Shown: positions 1 to 9,304 of the stretch, in pieces
Layout of the letters: each line of letters begins with the position of its first letter
Numbering within the stretch: position 1 is the first letter of the stretch
DNA from: Natronolimnohabitans sp. A-GB9
Lineage (GTDB): Archaea; Halobacteriota; Halobacteria; Halobacteriales; Natrialbaceae
Reading direction: 5' to 3'
Length of the DNA stretch: 64,000 nucleotides
Assembly (NCBI RefSeq): GCF_030848565.1
Contig: NZ_JAVDDV010000008.1
Span: 1-64,000 of the forward strand
Notes under the pieces: model-generated
What the model was told of the DNA's origin: nothing
Seen by the model: only the letters and a program-made list of their open reading frames with translations
Databases searched by the model: none
Translations under genes and position numbers: made by a program

Positions 1-108
1 TAACATTCTCTATTACATTTATTTCAAGCAACAATAAGGGTCGATCGCGGCTGTGTGTGGTACGCTCCAGAAGATCGATGTCGAAATATCCGTACAGCGC
101 CCGCTGTG

Positions 109-192
109 TCATACGATCTACCGTCGTCAATTACCGCCGATCGCCAGAACGGGTCGGCGATCGGCGGTAACTCGGTACAGCAGTCCGTATCA
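109..192. repeat. Family A palindromic repeat, copy A1
   Basis: Imperfect palindrome of about 84 bp. The outer arms are TCATACGATCT on the left and CAGTCCGTATCA on the right. The inner arms are TTACCGCCGATCGCC (131-145) and GGCGATCGGCGGTAA (156-170). The right end overlaps the stop codon of the minus-strand gene ending at 190. Bases 1-108 show no gene. Confidence 0.8.
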
Positions 193-2160
193 CGGTCCAG
201 GAATCCGCCGCCACGGGAGCCAGAACAGGCTACTCACGACGAGCGCCACGACACCCACGCCGCCGACCAGTGCCGGCACTGGCGGGACAGCCGTGCTGTC
301 GGTGCTCGACTCGGTCGTCCGGTCGGTTACCTCGAGAAACGTCTCCACGTCGGCGACGTCGATCGATGGGAGATCGCGATCCCACTCGCCGGGTTCGTAC
401 ACGGTCGTCTCCGAACCGACCCGTGGATGGTCGCGGATCTCGTCTGCGGTCGGCCCGCCATCGAAAGCTGCCTCGATGGTCACGTAGACGTCCGTCCGGT
501 CGCTCGCCGTCACGGCGTGGATCGCCGTCGTCTCGCCGCTTCTCGTCGCGGCGCTCTCGAGGCTTGTCCCGTCCGCGAGTGCTGCTGCGGATTCGAACGC
601 GACGGTCCCGTCGTCGACGGTCGTATCGATCCGCGTAACCCGGATCTCGTCGTCGATCGCAGCGATCGCCACGTCGATCATGGGGCCGAGATCGCTGGCC
701 CCGAACCGAAGCGCTTGCTCGAGTGCAGCCGTCCCGGCACCACCCGTCTCCGTCTCGTAGTTGTACTGGGTTTCGAGGTCGCCGTCGGCGTACGCTGCCG
801 CAAGCGATGCCCTCGTCTCCGGGACCGGATCCATGCCGCGATCGGCACGCGCCGTCCCGTACCGCTCCCAGTTTTCGGCGCTCGACTCGACGACTGTATC
901 GACGCTCGTCCGCTCCGTATCGGGGTCGTGAACGACCGACGAGTTCCACGACGTCTGCCTGCGGAGTTGTGCTTCCTGCTCGGCCTCAAGTGCGGTTTCG
1001 GCCTCTTCGTATCGACCCGCCCACGAATCGGCGACGCGATCGCTCGAGCGTGCGATCTCGACGAGTCCGAGGCGTAGTGTCCCGGTGTCGTAGAGTTCGA
1101 TATCCCACTCGAGATCGGTCTCGAGGCCACGCTGGGTGGCGTTGACGCGTACCTCCTCGATCGACGTCGTCACGAACCGATCGGCGATCACCCGCGCCTC
1201 GTGCTCGTCGAGATCGGTGTCGTCCCGGAGCTCCCGTGTGAGCGCGTCGGCGAGTCCCTCCCTGACGTCCTCGAAGGTGACAGTGTATGCAAGCTCGAGC
1301 GTCCCCGAACTCCCGTCGTCCTCGAACGCGTAGGACTCGAGGGTCAACGAAGCGTCGCCGCCAAGCGGGATCGCCACCTCGTCGTACTGATTCTCGAGAC
1401 TCGCGCGCGCGTCGGATTCGCTCGCCCAGCGCTCGCGTTCCCACTCGCCGACCGTTCGCGTTTCGGACACCTGGAGGTGAATCGTTCCCTCTGTCTCGGT
1501 GAGGGTGAGTTCTCGCTGTGCGTCGAGCACAGCGGACCCCTCGTTTCCGTCGTTCGAAACCGTCGTTTGCATCGTTCCCTCGGTTTCGATCGTCGTCGCC
1601 GTAGTCTCGAGGGCCCCCTCGGTTTCGACCGTCTCGTATGGCTGCGTGTCGTTCGTGACGGTCGCGTCGACGTCGAGACTCGAGGATTCGGTTTCGGCGG
1701 TTCGAACGTGGTGGAGGTCGGCCGAGAGCGACCGCACGTCGTCCGGATCGTCCACGACGACGGCGCCCGTGCTGGTGACCGACTCGGCCGTCGCCCACGT
1801 CGTCGCGTTCCCGCGTACGTCCCGATCGGAGAGAGTCACCCGCTCGAGGTCGCCAGTATAGAGCGCGTGGACGAGCCCGGTTCCTGCATCGACGCCGAGT
1901 TCGCCCGCTATCGGCACGCCGGTGACGTCGTGATCGTCCTCGTATCGGAACACGGCATCACCGGAGCGGTCGACGTAGACGTCGTCGGCCTCGCCGCCGT
2001 CGTCCAACTGTGTGACCAGCTCGTCGGTCACTGGACCGGTGGTGCCGTCGGTATCGGCGATGGCCGCTACGTCCGCCTGTCCGCCGGCGTATGCCATCCC
2101 CCCGCTGGAGAGCACCAGGAGTACGACGAGCACGACACTTGCGTACCGACGGGCGGTCAT
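190..2160 (-). CDS. Secreted, C-terminally membrane-anchored haloarchaeal protein of unknown function
   Basis: Hypothetical protein of about 656 aa. The N-terminus is a signal peptide (MTARRY, then a hydrophobic stretch ending near AYAGG). A long acidic region rich in Asp, Glu and Thr follows, and the C-terminus has one membrane helix (about 630-650) with a basic tail (WLPWRR), so the bulk should face outside. An ATG 39 bases upstream exists, but the AT-rich AAAGTATTTTTA there looks like the promoter of a short-leader transcript, so I start at MTARRY. It lies 63 bases behind the RND/MMPL gene on the same strand and may be its partner. The TGA stop is the end of repeat A1. I do not recognise the family. 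Confidence 0.8.
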   Translation of the reverse strand: MTARRYASVVLVVLLVLSSGGMAYAGGQADVAAIADTDGTTGPVTDELVTQLDDGGEADDVYVDRSGDAVFRYEDDHDVTGVPIAGELGVDAGTGLVHALYTGDLERVTLSDRDVRGNATTWATAESVTSTGAVVVDDPDDVRSLSADLHHVRTAETESSSLDVDATVTNDTQPYETVETEGALETTATTIETEGTMQTTVSNDGNEGSAVLDAQRELTLTETEGTIHLQVSETRTVGEWERERWASESDARASLENQYDEVAIPLGGDASLTLESYAFEDDGSSGTLELAYTVTFEDVREGLADALTRELRDDTDLDEHEARVIADRFVTTSIEEVRVNATQRGLETDLEWDIELYDTGTLRLGLVEIARSSDRVADSWAGRYEEAETALEAEQEAQLRRQTSWNSSVVHDPDTERTSVDTVVESSAENWERYGTARADRGMDPVPETRASLAAAYADGDLETQYNYETETGGAGTAALEQALRFGASDLGPMIDVAIAAIDDEIRVTRIDTTVDDGTVAFESAAALADGTSLESAATRSGETTAIHAVTASDRTDVYVTIEAAFDGGPTADEIRDHPRVGSETTVYEPGEWDRDLPSIDVADVETFLEVTDRTTESSTDSTAVPPVPALVGGVGVVALVVSSLFWLPWRRIPGP

Positions 2161-2223
2161 ACGCGAGCGTACGTAGCGACGTAAAAATACTTTCCTCATC
2201 TTATATGTCGTCGGAGGGGACGA

Positions 2224-5200
2224 TCACCGTCCCGTCCGGTCGCTCGAGTCAGCAGCGACAGTTACGTCCTCGCTCGCTTCGACGTCAGCGGTCACATCGC
2301 CGTCGTCGGCCGGGTCGTCGTCCGATGTGTCACCCGAGTCGATATCGTTCTCCGCGTGATCCGCCGTAGCGTCGACGGGACCGAACAGACGCGTCCAGAG
2401 GACGAGCAACGCCGGCAGCAAGACGACGCTCGCGACGAACGCGTACGCGATCAACAGTCCAGTGACGGCACCGAACTGCCGGAGAACCGGCACGAGCGCG
2501 ATCAACAGTGTGGCGACGCCGCCGATCGTCGTCGCCGCGCTACCGAGTACGGCGCCGCCGGTTCCACGGACGGTCGTCGTCAGCGCATCGGAGACGGAGT
2601 TTCCACGCTGTAGCTCCAGCCGATAGCGCGAACTGACGTGGATACAGTAGGCGACGCCGAGTCCGATCGTCAGACTCGCCACCGTTCCCGTCAGCGCGTT
2701 CAGCGGAACGTCGAACAGCGCCATCGTTCCGAGTACCCAGGGGACCGTCAGGGCCACGGGGAGGACGGTTACTACGCCGAACGCGGCGCCGGCTCCCGAC
2801 AGCCGGTAGGCCACGGCGAGCACTCCCGCGACGACCACTATCGTAAGCACCAGACTCTCGAGCATCGACGTCGTGACGTCTCGCTCGAGGACGTGTGTGA
2901 CGACCGGATCGCCGGTCGCGATCGCCGACAGGTCCGTCTCGGGCTCGTCCGCCGCGTCGTCAGAATCGATCGCGGCAGCAACCGCCCTCGTTTCGCTCGT
3001 CACGAGTTCGCCGTCGGCGTCGCTGCGAACGTCGACGAGCAGCCTGACGGCCTCGTACTCGCCGTCGTCACCTCTAGCGAGGACGGTGCTGGCTGCGTCG
3101 GGATCGATCTCGAAGAGGCGATCGTACAGGAGCGCGACGTTCCGATCGGGGACACCGTCGTCGTTCCGATCCGCGACCTGGAAACTGGCGTTGAACGACT
3201 CGTTTTCGGCGGCGACCGACTCCATAAGCGTCAGCGGACTCCGGACTGCGTCGTCACCGCCCGCAGCCGTTTCCATCCCGCCAGCCGTCTCCTGGGCCGT
3301 CTCGAGGCGTCGTAGCGTCTCTGGGTCGGTCACGTCGCCGTCGACGAGGACCTGGGCCTGGGGCGTCTCGCGTTGGAACTGACTGTCGATGTACGTGAGA
3401 TCGTGGGTGACCCGGTATTCGCCGGACGCCATCTCGCCGGGGAGGTCGTCCGTCCAGTCGGGTGGCTCCTCGACGAGGAAATCCGCTTCCTCCAGGGTGG
3501 TGTCGACGGTCGTCGCGCCGTACGCGCCCGCACCGGTGAACAGGAGTGCACAGACGAGCACTGCGACCGGCGCGGCCTGGGCCGCTCGCGAGCCAAGCGA
3601 CAGGACGGTACCGAGGCGACGCCCCGTTCCGAACGCCCGCTTGCGGCGGTCTCGTCCGCGTCGCTCGAGGCGCGTCTCGAGTGCGACCTTCGCCGCTGGG
3701 ATAACGGCTCCGAAGACCACGAACGCGGCGAGGATCCCGACCGTGCTAACGAGCCCGAACTCCCGGATCGGTGCCACCGGACTCACGAGATTCGAGAGGA
3801 AGCCGATCGCCGTCGTCACGGTCGCCCACGTGAGCGCGACGCCGACGCCGGCCAGAGCCACGACCATCGCCCCGCGAACGCCACTGCCGTCGTCGTCTCC
3901 CATCGTTGCTCGCTCCCCCGACCCCGAACGGTGCTCGCGATGGCGCATGATCACGTGGACGGCGTAGTCGATCGACAACCCGACCAGCAACACGGGGACG
4001 GCCACGAGCGCCTGATTGATCGCGATCCCCGCCCACCCCATGAATCCTAGCGTCCAGATCACCACCGCCAGAACCCCGACGAGTCCGAGCGCGATATCGA
4101 GCGGATCGCGGTACGCGATCGACAGCGTCACGACGACGAACGCCACCGCGATCGGGCCGACGATCGCCAGGCTATCACCCAGCGATCGGTCGATTTCGTC
4201 TACCAGGAGACCGAATCCGAAGACGGCGTACTCCCGATCCGACGCGGTACCGTATTCGCTCGCCACCGACGCGATCGCTCGCTGCCCCTCGACGTGTTCG
4301 TCGTCGATGGCGTCCAGTCCCGTCTCGTCCTCTCCGGTATCGAGCTCTTGTGTGACGACGAGCAGGTGCGTCTCGACCGGTTCCGACCCCGGCTCGACGT
4401 CGGCCGGCAGGAACTCGACTGCGAGCCCACCGAACGGATCGTCGGAATCACTCTCGAGGAGTCGCTCGAGCGTTTCGTCGTATACCGACTCGTTTACCGT
4501 CTCGAGCGTGTCGATCTGGTCGGTCAGCGGCGGCTGGGACGCCGTCTCGAGTGCCTTCCGCTCGGCGACGAGCTCGTCGTGTGCCGCGTTGAGCTGTTCG
4601 TACTCGCCGCGCAAGACACCGACTGTTCCGTCAGTGTAGGCCGCCGACAGGTCGTCCTCGAGTCGGTCGCGATGGCGCTGGTAGGCGGCCTCGCTGTCGA
4701 ACTCGTCGCGCTCGAGTGTGCTCAGTTCTCGCTGTGTCGATCGGACGGTCTCGACCGCACGTTCGAACCGATCGGTTTCGCTCGAATCGAGATCGGCAGT
4801 GGCGCGCTCGACGATGGCATCGATCTCCCCCTCCAGCTCACTGGAGCGGTTCTGGTACCGTTGCTCGTCGATCTCTCCCGCCTCGTAGGAGTCGTTCAAC
4901 TGATCGTACTCCCGCTGGAGGGCGCGAACTTCCTCGAGTCCCGTCCGTAACTCCGCGGTGGTCTCGTCGAGCCGTTGCTCGCGCTGGCGTAACTCCTCGG
5001 CTCGTTGCTCGAGCGCGTCGACGTCGTCCTGGTGGATGATCGACGTTGCGACCACGTTCGCGAGACCGACCGTCGGCTCCTCGTCGACGAGCGTCGGCGC
5101 AACCCGCTCGTCCTCACGGATCGCCGCCTGAAGCTCCAGGGTCGCGATCAGCGACTCCCGAGAGAGGACGTCGGCGTCGTCCCCGTGGACGGCGATCTGG

Positions 5201-5418
5201 ACGCTCGTCTCGTTGGCCGCGCTTTCGTCCGAAAACCGCTCCGAGGCGCTCGTCAGTGCCTCGTGTTCCGGCGACTCGCTCTCGAACTGCTCGAGTGAGG
5301 AATCGCTCTCGAGATCGGTCAGACCGACGCCGAAAAGCGCCGTGAGCAACAGCCCCACGACGAGAACGAGAGCGGCGTGATCGACGATCCACGCCGCGAC
5401 GTGGTGTGGCCCGCTCAT
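2224..5418 (-). CDS. RND superfamily transporter, MMPL type
   Basis: Membrane exporter of about 1064 aa. It has the RND layout of two repeats: one helix (IVDHAALVLVVG...), a large external domain, then a helix bundle, with the second repeat starting near AAPVAVLVCALLF. The first external domain contains a long charged coiled coil (about residues 130-300, many Glu/Arg/Gln heptads). The intramembrane signature GLSIDYAVHV is present in the first bundle and GLGVAYCIHV in the second. The open frame continues upstream to 5619, but this would run through the divergent ridA promoter, so MSGPHH at 5418 is preferred; a TATA-like TTATATTA lies near 5494. The Ser/Asp-rich cytoplasmic tail is haloarchaeal. 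Substrate unknown; HpnN-like lipid export is one possibility. Confidence 0.88.
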   Translation of the reverse strand: MSGPHHVAAWIVDHAALVLVVGLLLTALFGVGLTDLESDSSLEQFESESPEHEALTSASERFSDESAANETSVQIAVHGDDADVLSRESLIATLELQAAIREDERVAPTLVDEEPTVGLANVVATSIIHQDDVDALEQRAEELRQREQRLDETTAELRTGLEEVRALQREYDQLNDSYEAGEIDEQRYQNRSSELEGEIDAIVERATADLDSSETDRFERAVETVRSTQRELSTLERDEFDSEAAYQRHRDRLEDDLSAAYTDGTVGVLRGEYEQLNAAHDELVAERKALETASQPPLTDQIDTLETVNESVYDETLERLLESDSDDPFGGLAVEFLPADVEPGSEPVETHLLVVTQELDTGEDETGLDAIDDEHVEGQRAIASVASEYGTASDREYAVFGFGLLVDEIDRSLGDSLAIVGPIAVAFVVVTLSIAYRDPLDIALGLVGVLAVVIWTLGFMGWAGIAINQALVAVPVLLVGLSIDYAVHVIMRHREHRSGSGERATMGDDDGSGVRGAMVVALAGVGVALTWATVTTAIGFLSNLVSPVAPIREFGLVSTVGILAAFVVFGAVIPAAKVALETRLERRGRDRRKRAFGTGRRLGTVLSLGSRAAQAAPVAVLVCALLFTGAGAYGATTVDTTLEEADFLVEEPPDWTDDLPGEMASGEYRVTHDLTYIDSQFQRETPQAQVLVDGDVTDPETLRRLETAQETAGGMETAAGGDDAVRSPLTLMESVAAENESFNASFQVADRNDDGVPDRNVALLYDRLFEIDPDAASTVLARGDDGEYEAVRLLVDVRSDADGELVTSETRAVAAAIDSDDAADEPETDLSAIATGDPVVTHVLERDVTTSMLESLVLTIVVVAGVLAVAYRLSGAGAAFGVVTVLPVALTVPWVLGTMALFDVPLNALTGTVASLTIGLGVAYCIHVSSRYRLELQRGNSVSDALTTTVRGTGGAVLGSAATTIGGVATLLIALVPVLRQFGAVTGLLIAYAFVASVVLLPALLVLWTRLFGPVDATADHAENDIDSGDTSDDDPADDGDVTADVEASEDVTVAADSSDRTGR

Positions 5419-5605
5419 CGCCACCCTCCGGCACCGACGGTCTGGCTCACCGGCCCGATCACGGTTTCCCGTGGGGATTATCAGCAATCCGTAATATAAT
5501 TGCCGTGAACAGTGCCGCCACTCGAGGCAGGGTCGGTTCCTGACACGCGGTGAACGTGGATGGAGTTCGCCCGCTTTTAAGCCGTCGCGGACCGAGCCAC
5601 CGACT

Positions 5606-5986
5606 ATGAAACGCGTCACCGAGACCGACGCCGCACCGGCCGCCGTCGGCGCCTATAGCCAGGCGACGACCGACGACTCGCTGTTGTTCACCGCCGGTCA
5701 GATTCCGCTAACCCCCGACGGCGACCTCCTCGAGGACGAACCGATCGCCGTCCAGACCGAGCAAGCGTTGGACAACCTCGTCGCGATCCTCGAGGAAGAA
5801 GACGCCGACGCTACGGACGTCCTCAAAGTCACCGTCTTCCTCGACGACATCGACGACTTCGACGCGATGAACGAGGCCTACGCCGACTACTTCGACGACG
5901 AACCGCCCGCCCGCAGCGCCATCGAGGTCGCCGCCCTCCCCAAAGGCGTCGGCGTCGAACTCGAAGCCATCGCCACGCTCGAGTAG
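5606..5986 (+). CDS. ridA: RidA family reactive intermediate (enamine/imine) deaminase
   Basis: A 126-aa protein of the YjgF/YER057c/UK114 family, the usual length. Family landmarks are GAYSQA near the N-terminus, FTAGQIP, and the C-terminal PPARSAIEVAALPKGVGVE with the Arg that binds the substrate carboxylate in RidA. Members hydrolyse 2-aminoacrylate and related imines released by PLP enzymes, and act as cytosolic trimers. A TTTTAA box about 30 bases upstream fits a short-leader transcript. It is followed after 3 bases by a small membrane protein gene. Confidence 0.93.
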   Translation: MKRVTETDAAPAAVGAYSQATTDDSLLFTAGQIPLTPDGDLLEDEPIAVQTEQALDNLVAILEEEDADATDVLKVTVFLDDIDDFDAMNEAYADYFDDEPPARSAIEVAALPKGVGVELEAIATLE

Positions 5987-5989
5987 CGT

Positions 5990-6259
5990 ATGGCTCCACT
6001 CGGACTCCGCCCGCGCGTCTACTCCGCGGTGCTGTGGGGTATCGTCGGATTTCTAGCCTTCCTGGTGCTCGTCCAGGGCTACGCGCTGGCCGTCGACCCA
6101 CTCGTGTCACTTGCCCAGGGCGCCGCCATCGCAGCCCTCGTCGGCGTCGGAACGACCGCCTGTGCGTACAGACTCGAGCATCGCGTCGCCGAATGGTCGG
6201 CCCGACGTGCGTTGCGTGAAAACGATTCACACGAGACCGACGATAAAAGTAAGAGTTAA
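5990..6259 (+). CDS. Small two-helix membrane protein
   Basis: An 89-aa protein with two predicted membrane helices (about residues 11-33 and 40-61) followed by a charged tail ending in DDKSKS. It starts 3 bases after the ridA stop, so the two are probably cotranscribed. I do not recognise a family. The short spacing and haloarchaeal base composition make it a credible gene. Confidence 0.75.
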   Translation: MAPLGLRPRVYSAVLWGIVGFLAFLVLVQGYALAVDPLVSLAQGAAIAALVGVGTTACAYRLEHRVAEWSARRALRENDSHETDDKSKS

Positions 6260-6286
6260 ACGACGGACGCCATTAGGGTGAAGTGA

Positions 6287-6368
6287 GCCAGGATGGCCGA
6301 ACGGTAAGGCGCACGCCTGGAAAGCGTGTTCCCTTTCGGGATTCTGGGTTCAAATCCCAGTCCTGGCG
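6287..6368 (+). tRNA. tRNA-Ser (anticodon GGA)
   Basis: Complete class II tRNA of 82 nt. Acceptor stem GCCAGGA pairs with TCCTGGC. Anticodon stem CACGC/GCGTG encloses loop CTGGAAA, giving anticodon GGA (serine, UCC). The long variable arm is TCCC/GGGA and the T arm is CTGGG-TTCAAAT-CCCAG. The discriminator is G. No CCA is encoded and no intron is seen. Confidence 0.97.
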
Positions 6369-6551
6369 CTTCTCCCGATTTCAGCCTCATTAGCACCTGA
6401 AACGCCTATTCTAATTCTAAATCCATTTTCAATTACACTACTATATCTGTCTCATGAATCGGGAGTTGCCCGAAGCAGTATCGATCGAGCATCCCACGAA
6501 CCGTTATTATTATTATTATTATTATCTCCATTACTAATAATAACGGACTGT

Positions 6552-7742
6552 GTGTCATCAGACGACTACCATCATCGCACGGTAATCACACGATTAACAG
6601 GACTCAGCGGCGAAGACGAGCGGCTGTTGCTCGAGACGATCGACGAGTGGCGCGACGCGTGTAATCTCGTCGTCGACCTCGCGTGGGGGGTGTGCGAAAC
6701 GAAGTCCGATGTCCAGGACCTCGCATACGAGCAGGTTCGTGACGAAACCGAACTCGGTAGTCAACACGCAGTGCTCGCCTGTCACGGAGCGGGAGATGCC
6801 ATTAGCTCCTGTAACGAGAGACTGCAGAGCGGCAAGAAGGCCAGCAAGCCACAGTTTACCGCACGGTCGATCACGTACGATAAACGGTCGATGACCGTCT
6901 TCCATGATCGCGAACAGGTTTCGCTTACGACGCTCGGTGACTACGCTCGAGTCCGTGCCGATCTCGTGCTTCCGAACGACAGTGATGGGTATCAGTACCA
7001 ATTTCTGGACGACGAAGAGTGGGAGTACACGGAAAGCACGCTTCACTACCGCGGCGGTGACTGGTATCTTCACCTCGGATTTCGAAAACCGAACGCCGAT
7101 AACGACGAGTCAGCGACCACGAACGGAACGGTTCTTGGTGTTGATCTCGGCGTGAATCAGATCGCAGTCACTAGTACGGCTCGGTTTTTCAGCGCGGGTG
7201 CTCTCACCCATGCTCGGCACGAATTCGAGAAGACACGCAATGGGTTACAAAAGACGGGAACGCAGTCTGCACACCGCACGCTTGAGAACCGAGCCGGACG
7301 CGAGCGCCGCCACGCCCGTCACGTGCTTCACGTCGTCGCGAACGGAATCGTCGAAGAAGCACTCGAATACGACTGCGATGGTATTGTGTTCGAGGACCTC
7401 GAGGGGATTCGAACGCGACTTCCCGAGGCGGAGTGGCACTCGCAGTGGGCGTTTCGAACGCTAACGGAGTTCGTCGAATACAAAGCCGAAACCGAGGGAA
7501 TATTCGTGGAAACAGTGGAGCCGCAAAACACGTCGAAACGGTGTGCTGACTGCGGGTTCACACACGATGGGAATCGTGCTGGAAACGAATTCGAGTGCCA
7601 GTCGTGCGGGAAGCGCAATCACGCGGATTACAACGCAGCCAAAAACGTCGCAAAACGCTATCTCCGTCGTGGCCCCCAGTCGTCACGGCGGAGGGGTGTC
7701 AGTCAATACGCCCTGAAGTCAGGACCGAGGACGCCGAGTTAG
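6552..7742 (+). CDS. tnpB: TnpB, RNA-guided nuclease of an IS200/IS605-type element
   Basis: A 396-aa OrfB/TnpB with a GTG start. RuvC-like catalytic residues are D198 (GVDLG), E281 (FEDLEGI) and D359 (HADYNAAKN). The zinc ribbon is C331-x2-C334...C349-x2-C352. TnpB proteins are omega-RNA-guided DNA endonucleases, ancestral to Cas12, that help their element persist. All three acidic residues and the zinc ligands are intact, so the protein is probably active. The basic C-terminus runs toward the right-end hairpin from which the guide RNA would be made. No TnpA (Y1 transposase) is nearby, so movement would need TnpA in trans. Confidence 0.93.
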   Translation: MSSDDYHHRTVITRLTGLSGEDERLLLETIDEWRDACNLVVDLAWGVCETKSDVQDLAYEQVRDETELGSQHAVLACHGAGDAISSCNERLQSGKKASKPQFTARSITYDKRSMTVFHDREQVSLTTLGDYARVRADLVLPNDSDGYQYQFLDDEEWEYTESTLHYRGGDWYLHLGFRKPNADNDESATTNGTVLGVDLGVNQIAVTSTARFFSAGALTHARHEFEKTRNGLQKTGTQSAHRTLENRAGRERRHARHVLHVVANGIVEEALEYDCDGIVFEDLEGIRTRLPEAEWHSQWAFRTLTEFVEYKAETEGIFVETVEPQNTSKRCADCGFTHDGNRAGNEFECQSCGKRNHADYNAAKNVAKRYLRRGPQSSRRRGVSQYALKSGPRTPS

Positions 7743-7813
7743 CGATGCTACTCCCAGTTCGGGATCGAGGTCGAGGTTACTGACAAGCCCTCTCTGAGGG
7801 CAGTTGATATCCC
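7680..7813 (+). ncRNA. Candidate omega RNA (reRNA) overlapping the tnpB 3' end
   Basis: By analogy with known TnpB systems, the guide RNA scaffold covers the end of the tnpB frame and the element's right end. Here the terminal hairpin 7787-7801 (GCCCTC/GAGGGC) is followed by CAGTTGA, after which flanking DNA would serve as guide. The boundaries and existence are inferred from position only. Confidence 0.35.
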
Positions 7814-7919
7814 TGTTCTGGCGTTTTGAAACGGTATTACTACAGCTCAACGACTGGCATCGGAACGTCGGTACTCGATCGAAAAATAATCGGGGTACGG
7901 TACCATGGAGGCGAGACGG

Positions 7920-8036
7920 TTACCGCGTGATTTCGGCCGGCGAGTCGGTCGTAATCCAGCAGTCGGGGTCGTCCGGATCGCGAAGTTCGAGTTCACCGCT
8001 TTGACACACCACCAGTTCGTATGGATCCGTCATCAT
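7920..8036 (-). CDS. Small acidic protein, 38 aa
   Basis: A short ORF beginning MMTDPYELVV and ending DSPAEITR. It has nine Asp and four Glu, two Cys (residues 11 and 26) and one Trp. The composition is typical haloarchaeal coding (acidic, alternating strand-like residues, G/C third positions), unlike the AT-rich IS next to it. Either of two tandem ATG codons (8036, 8033) could start it. It stands alone between the TnpB element and the SRAP gene. It resembles short haloarchaeal conserved proteins I have seen, but I cannot name a family. Confidence 0.6.
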   Translation of the reverse strand: MMTDPYELVVCQSGELELRDPDDPDCWITTDSPAEITR

Positions 8037-8304
8037 GACCCCATCGAGTGCTCCGGCGGGATCGGATATCGTAACAGGGTGCCTACCGTCGGTTTCAGCA
8101 GGAGTATGGACCCCTTACCGGGCCTGAGAGTCGTACTATCGGACCAATCCGGTCCGGCCGATTACCGCCTCGAGTACGTTCGCCGGACGGTGTCGGCCGG
8201 CGGGAGCGGGCGAGACCGGAACGCGTTGTCGGTCACCGCATCCCCCGGACGCGAAGGGAGGCGTCACCGAACGATGCTTTACCAGGGACACCGAGTGGTC
8301 GGGT

Positions 8305-9018
8305 ATGTGCGGTCGCTACACGCTGACGCTCGAGTCCGACGACCTCGAGGAGCGGTTCGGCGCGCGGGTCGCCGATTCGGAACCCGAGTTTACGCCTCGG
8401 TACAACATGGCACCGGGTCAACAGCTCCCGGTGATCACGAACGACGCGCCCGACGAGATCCGTCGTCTCGAGTGGGGGCTGGTGCCGTCGTGGGCCGAGG
8501 ACGACAGCGGCGGGATCATCAACGCGCGTGCGGAGACAGTCGACGAAAAACCGAGTTTTCGGACAGCCTACGAGCGACGCAGATGTCTGGTTCTGGCGGA
8601 TGGCTTCTACGAATGGGTCGAGACCGACGGCGGCAAACAGCCCTACAGGGTCGCCTTCGAAGACGGTCGGCCGTTCGCGATGGCAGGGCTGTGGGAGCGC
8701 TGGGAGCCCGAGGACGAGACGACACAGGCCGGCCTCGACGCGTTCGGCGGCGGTCTCGAGACGACTCCTGAAGACGACGGCCCACTCGAGACGTTTACCA
8801 TCGTGACGACCGAGCCGAACGAACTGATCGAGGACCTCCACCATCGGATGGCGGTCATCCTCGATCCCGACGCCGAACGGGAGTGGTTGACGGCCGACGA
8901 TCCAGCTGCGTTGCTCGACCCCTATCCCGCCGACGAGATGCGCGCCGATCCGGTTTCGCAGGCGGTCAACGATCCATCGACCGACGAGCCGTCGTTGGTC
9001 GAACCGCTCGAGACGTAG
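8305..9018 (+). CDS. SRAP domain protein (HMCES/YedK family)
   Basis: A 237-aa protein of the SOS-response-associated-peptidase family, which shields abasic sites in single-stranded DNA by a thiazolidine DNA-protein crosslink. The catalytic Cys2 is exposed after Met removal (MCGRY). Other active-site positions are N73-R75-E77 (INARAE), E103 (GFYEW) and H179 (HHRMAVIL; most family members have HxRMP, so Pro is replaced by Ala). The start is fixed by Cys2. It stands alone, with about 270 bases upstream in which I see no gene or repeat. Confidence 0.93.
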   Translation: MCGRYTLTLESDDLEERFGARVADSEPEFTPRYNMAPGQQLPVITNDAPDEIRRLEWGLVPSWAEDDSGGIINARAETVDEKPSFRTAYERRRCLVLADGFYEWVETDGGKQPYRVAFEDGRPFAMAGLWERWEPEDETTQAGLDAFGGGLETTPEDDGPLETFTIVTTEPNELIEDLHHRMAVILDPDAEREWLTADDPAALLDPYPADEMRADPVSQAVNDPSTDEPSLVEPLET

Positions 9019-9304
9019 CCGAGACGGAGTCGCTTCGTCTCATCTCGTCGCCGGGAGCGGCATCGACCCGTCCGTCTCGAGTCGTTCGTGACCACGTTCC
9101 CGGGACCGCTATCCAACTATATTTAAATGTGTCGGCGACGGGCCCTTAGTAGCATGGATAGCAGACGATAACATATACCACGATAGATCGGCGAACGGGT
9201 CGCACTACGGCGATTTCGTCGGCTTCTCTCAATCGGTCGTGCTCGGCACGAACTCGGCATACCAAAACACTTATGTAGAATCACAATCAATGAATCAGCT
9301 GACT
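9019..9304 (+). promoter_or_regulatory. Thermosome upstream region with two TATA-type promoters
   Basis: No gene is visible here. A strong AT box, CTATATTTAAATG, lies at 9116-9128. A second, ACCAAAACACTTATGTA, is at 9261-9276 and predicts a start site near 9298, just ahead of the thermosome ATG at 9305. The second box has the A-rich element before TTAT that archaeal BRE/TATA promoters show. What the upstream box transcribes is not clear. Confidence 0.55.

Larger units (their letters stand above)
6369..7813 (+). mobile_element. IS200/IS605-type element carrying only tnpB (approximate bounds)
   Basis: A TnpB gene without a TnpA partner, flanked by AT-rich sequence unlike the host. On the left there is a TTA trinucleotide run at 6506-6527, bounded by CCGTTA (6503-6508) and TAACGG (6541-6546). 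On the right, after the gene, the hairpin GCCCTCTCTGAGGGC (7787-7801) sits in the context TGACAAG...CAGTTGA, typical of haloarchaeal IS1341-type right ends. The exact ends cannot be fixed from one copy. The left boundary is set just after tRNA-Ser only because no earlier gene is interrupted. Confidence 0.55.
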
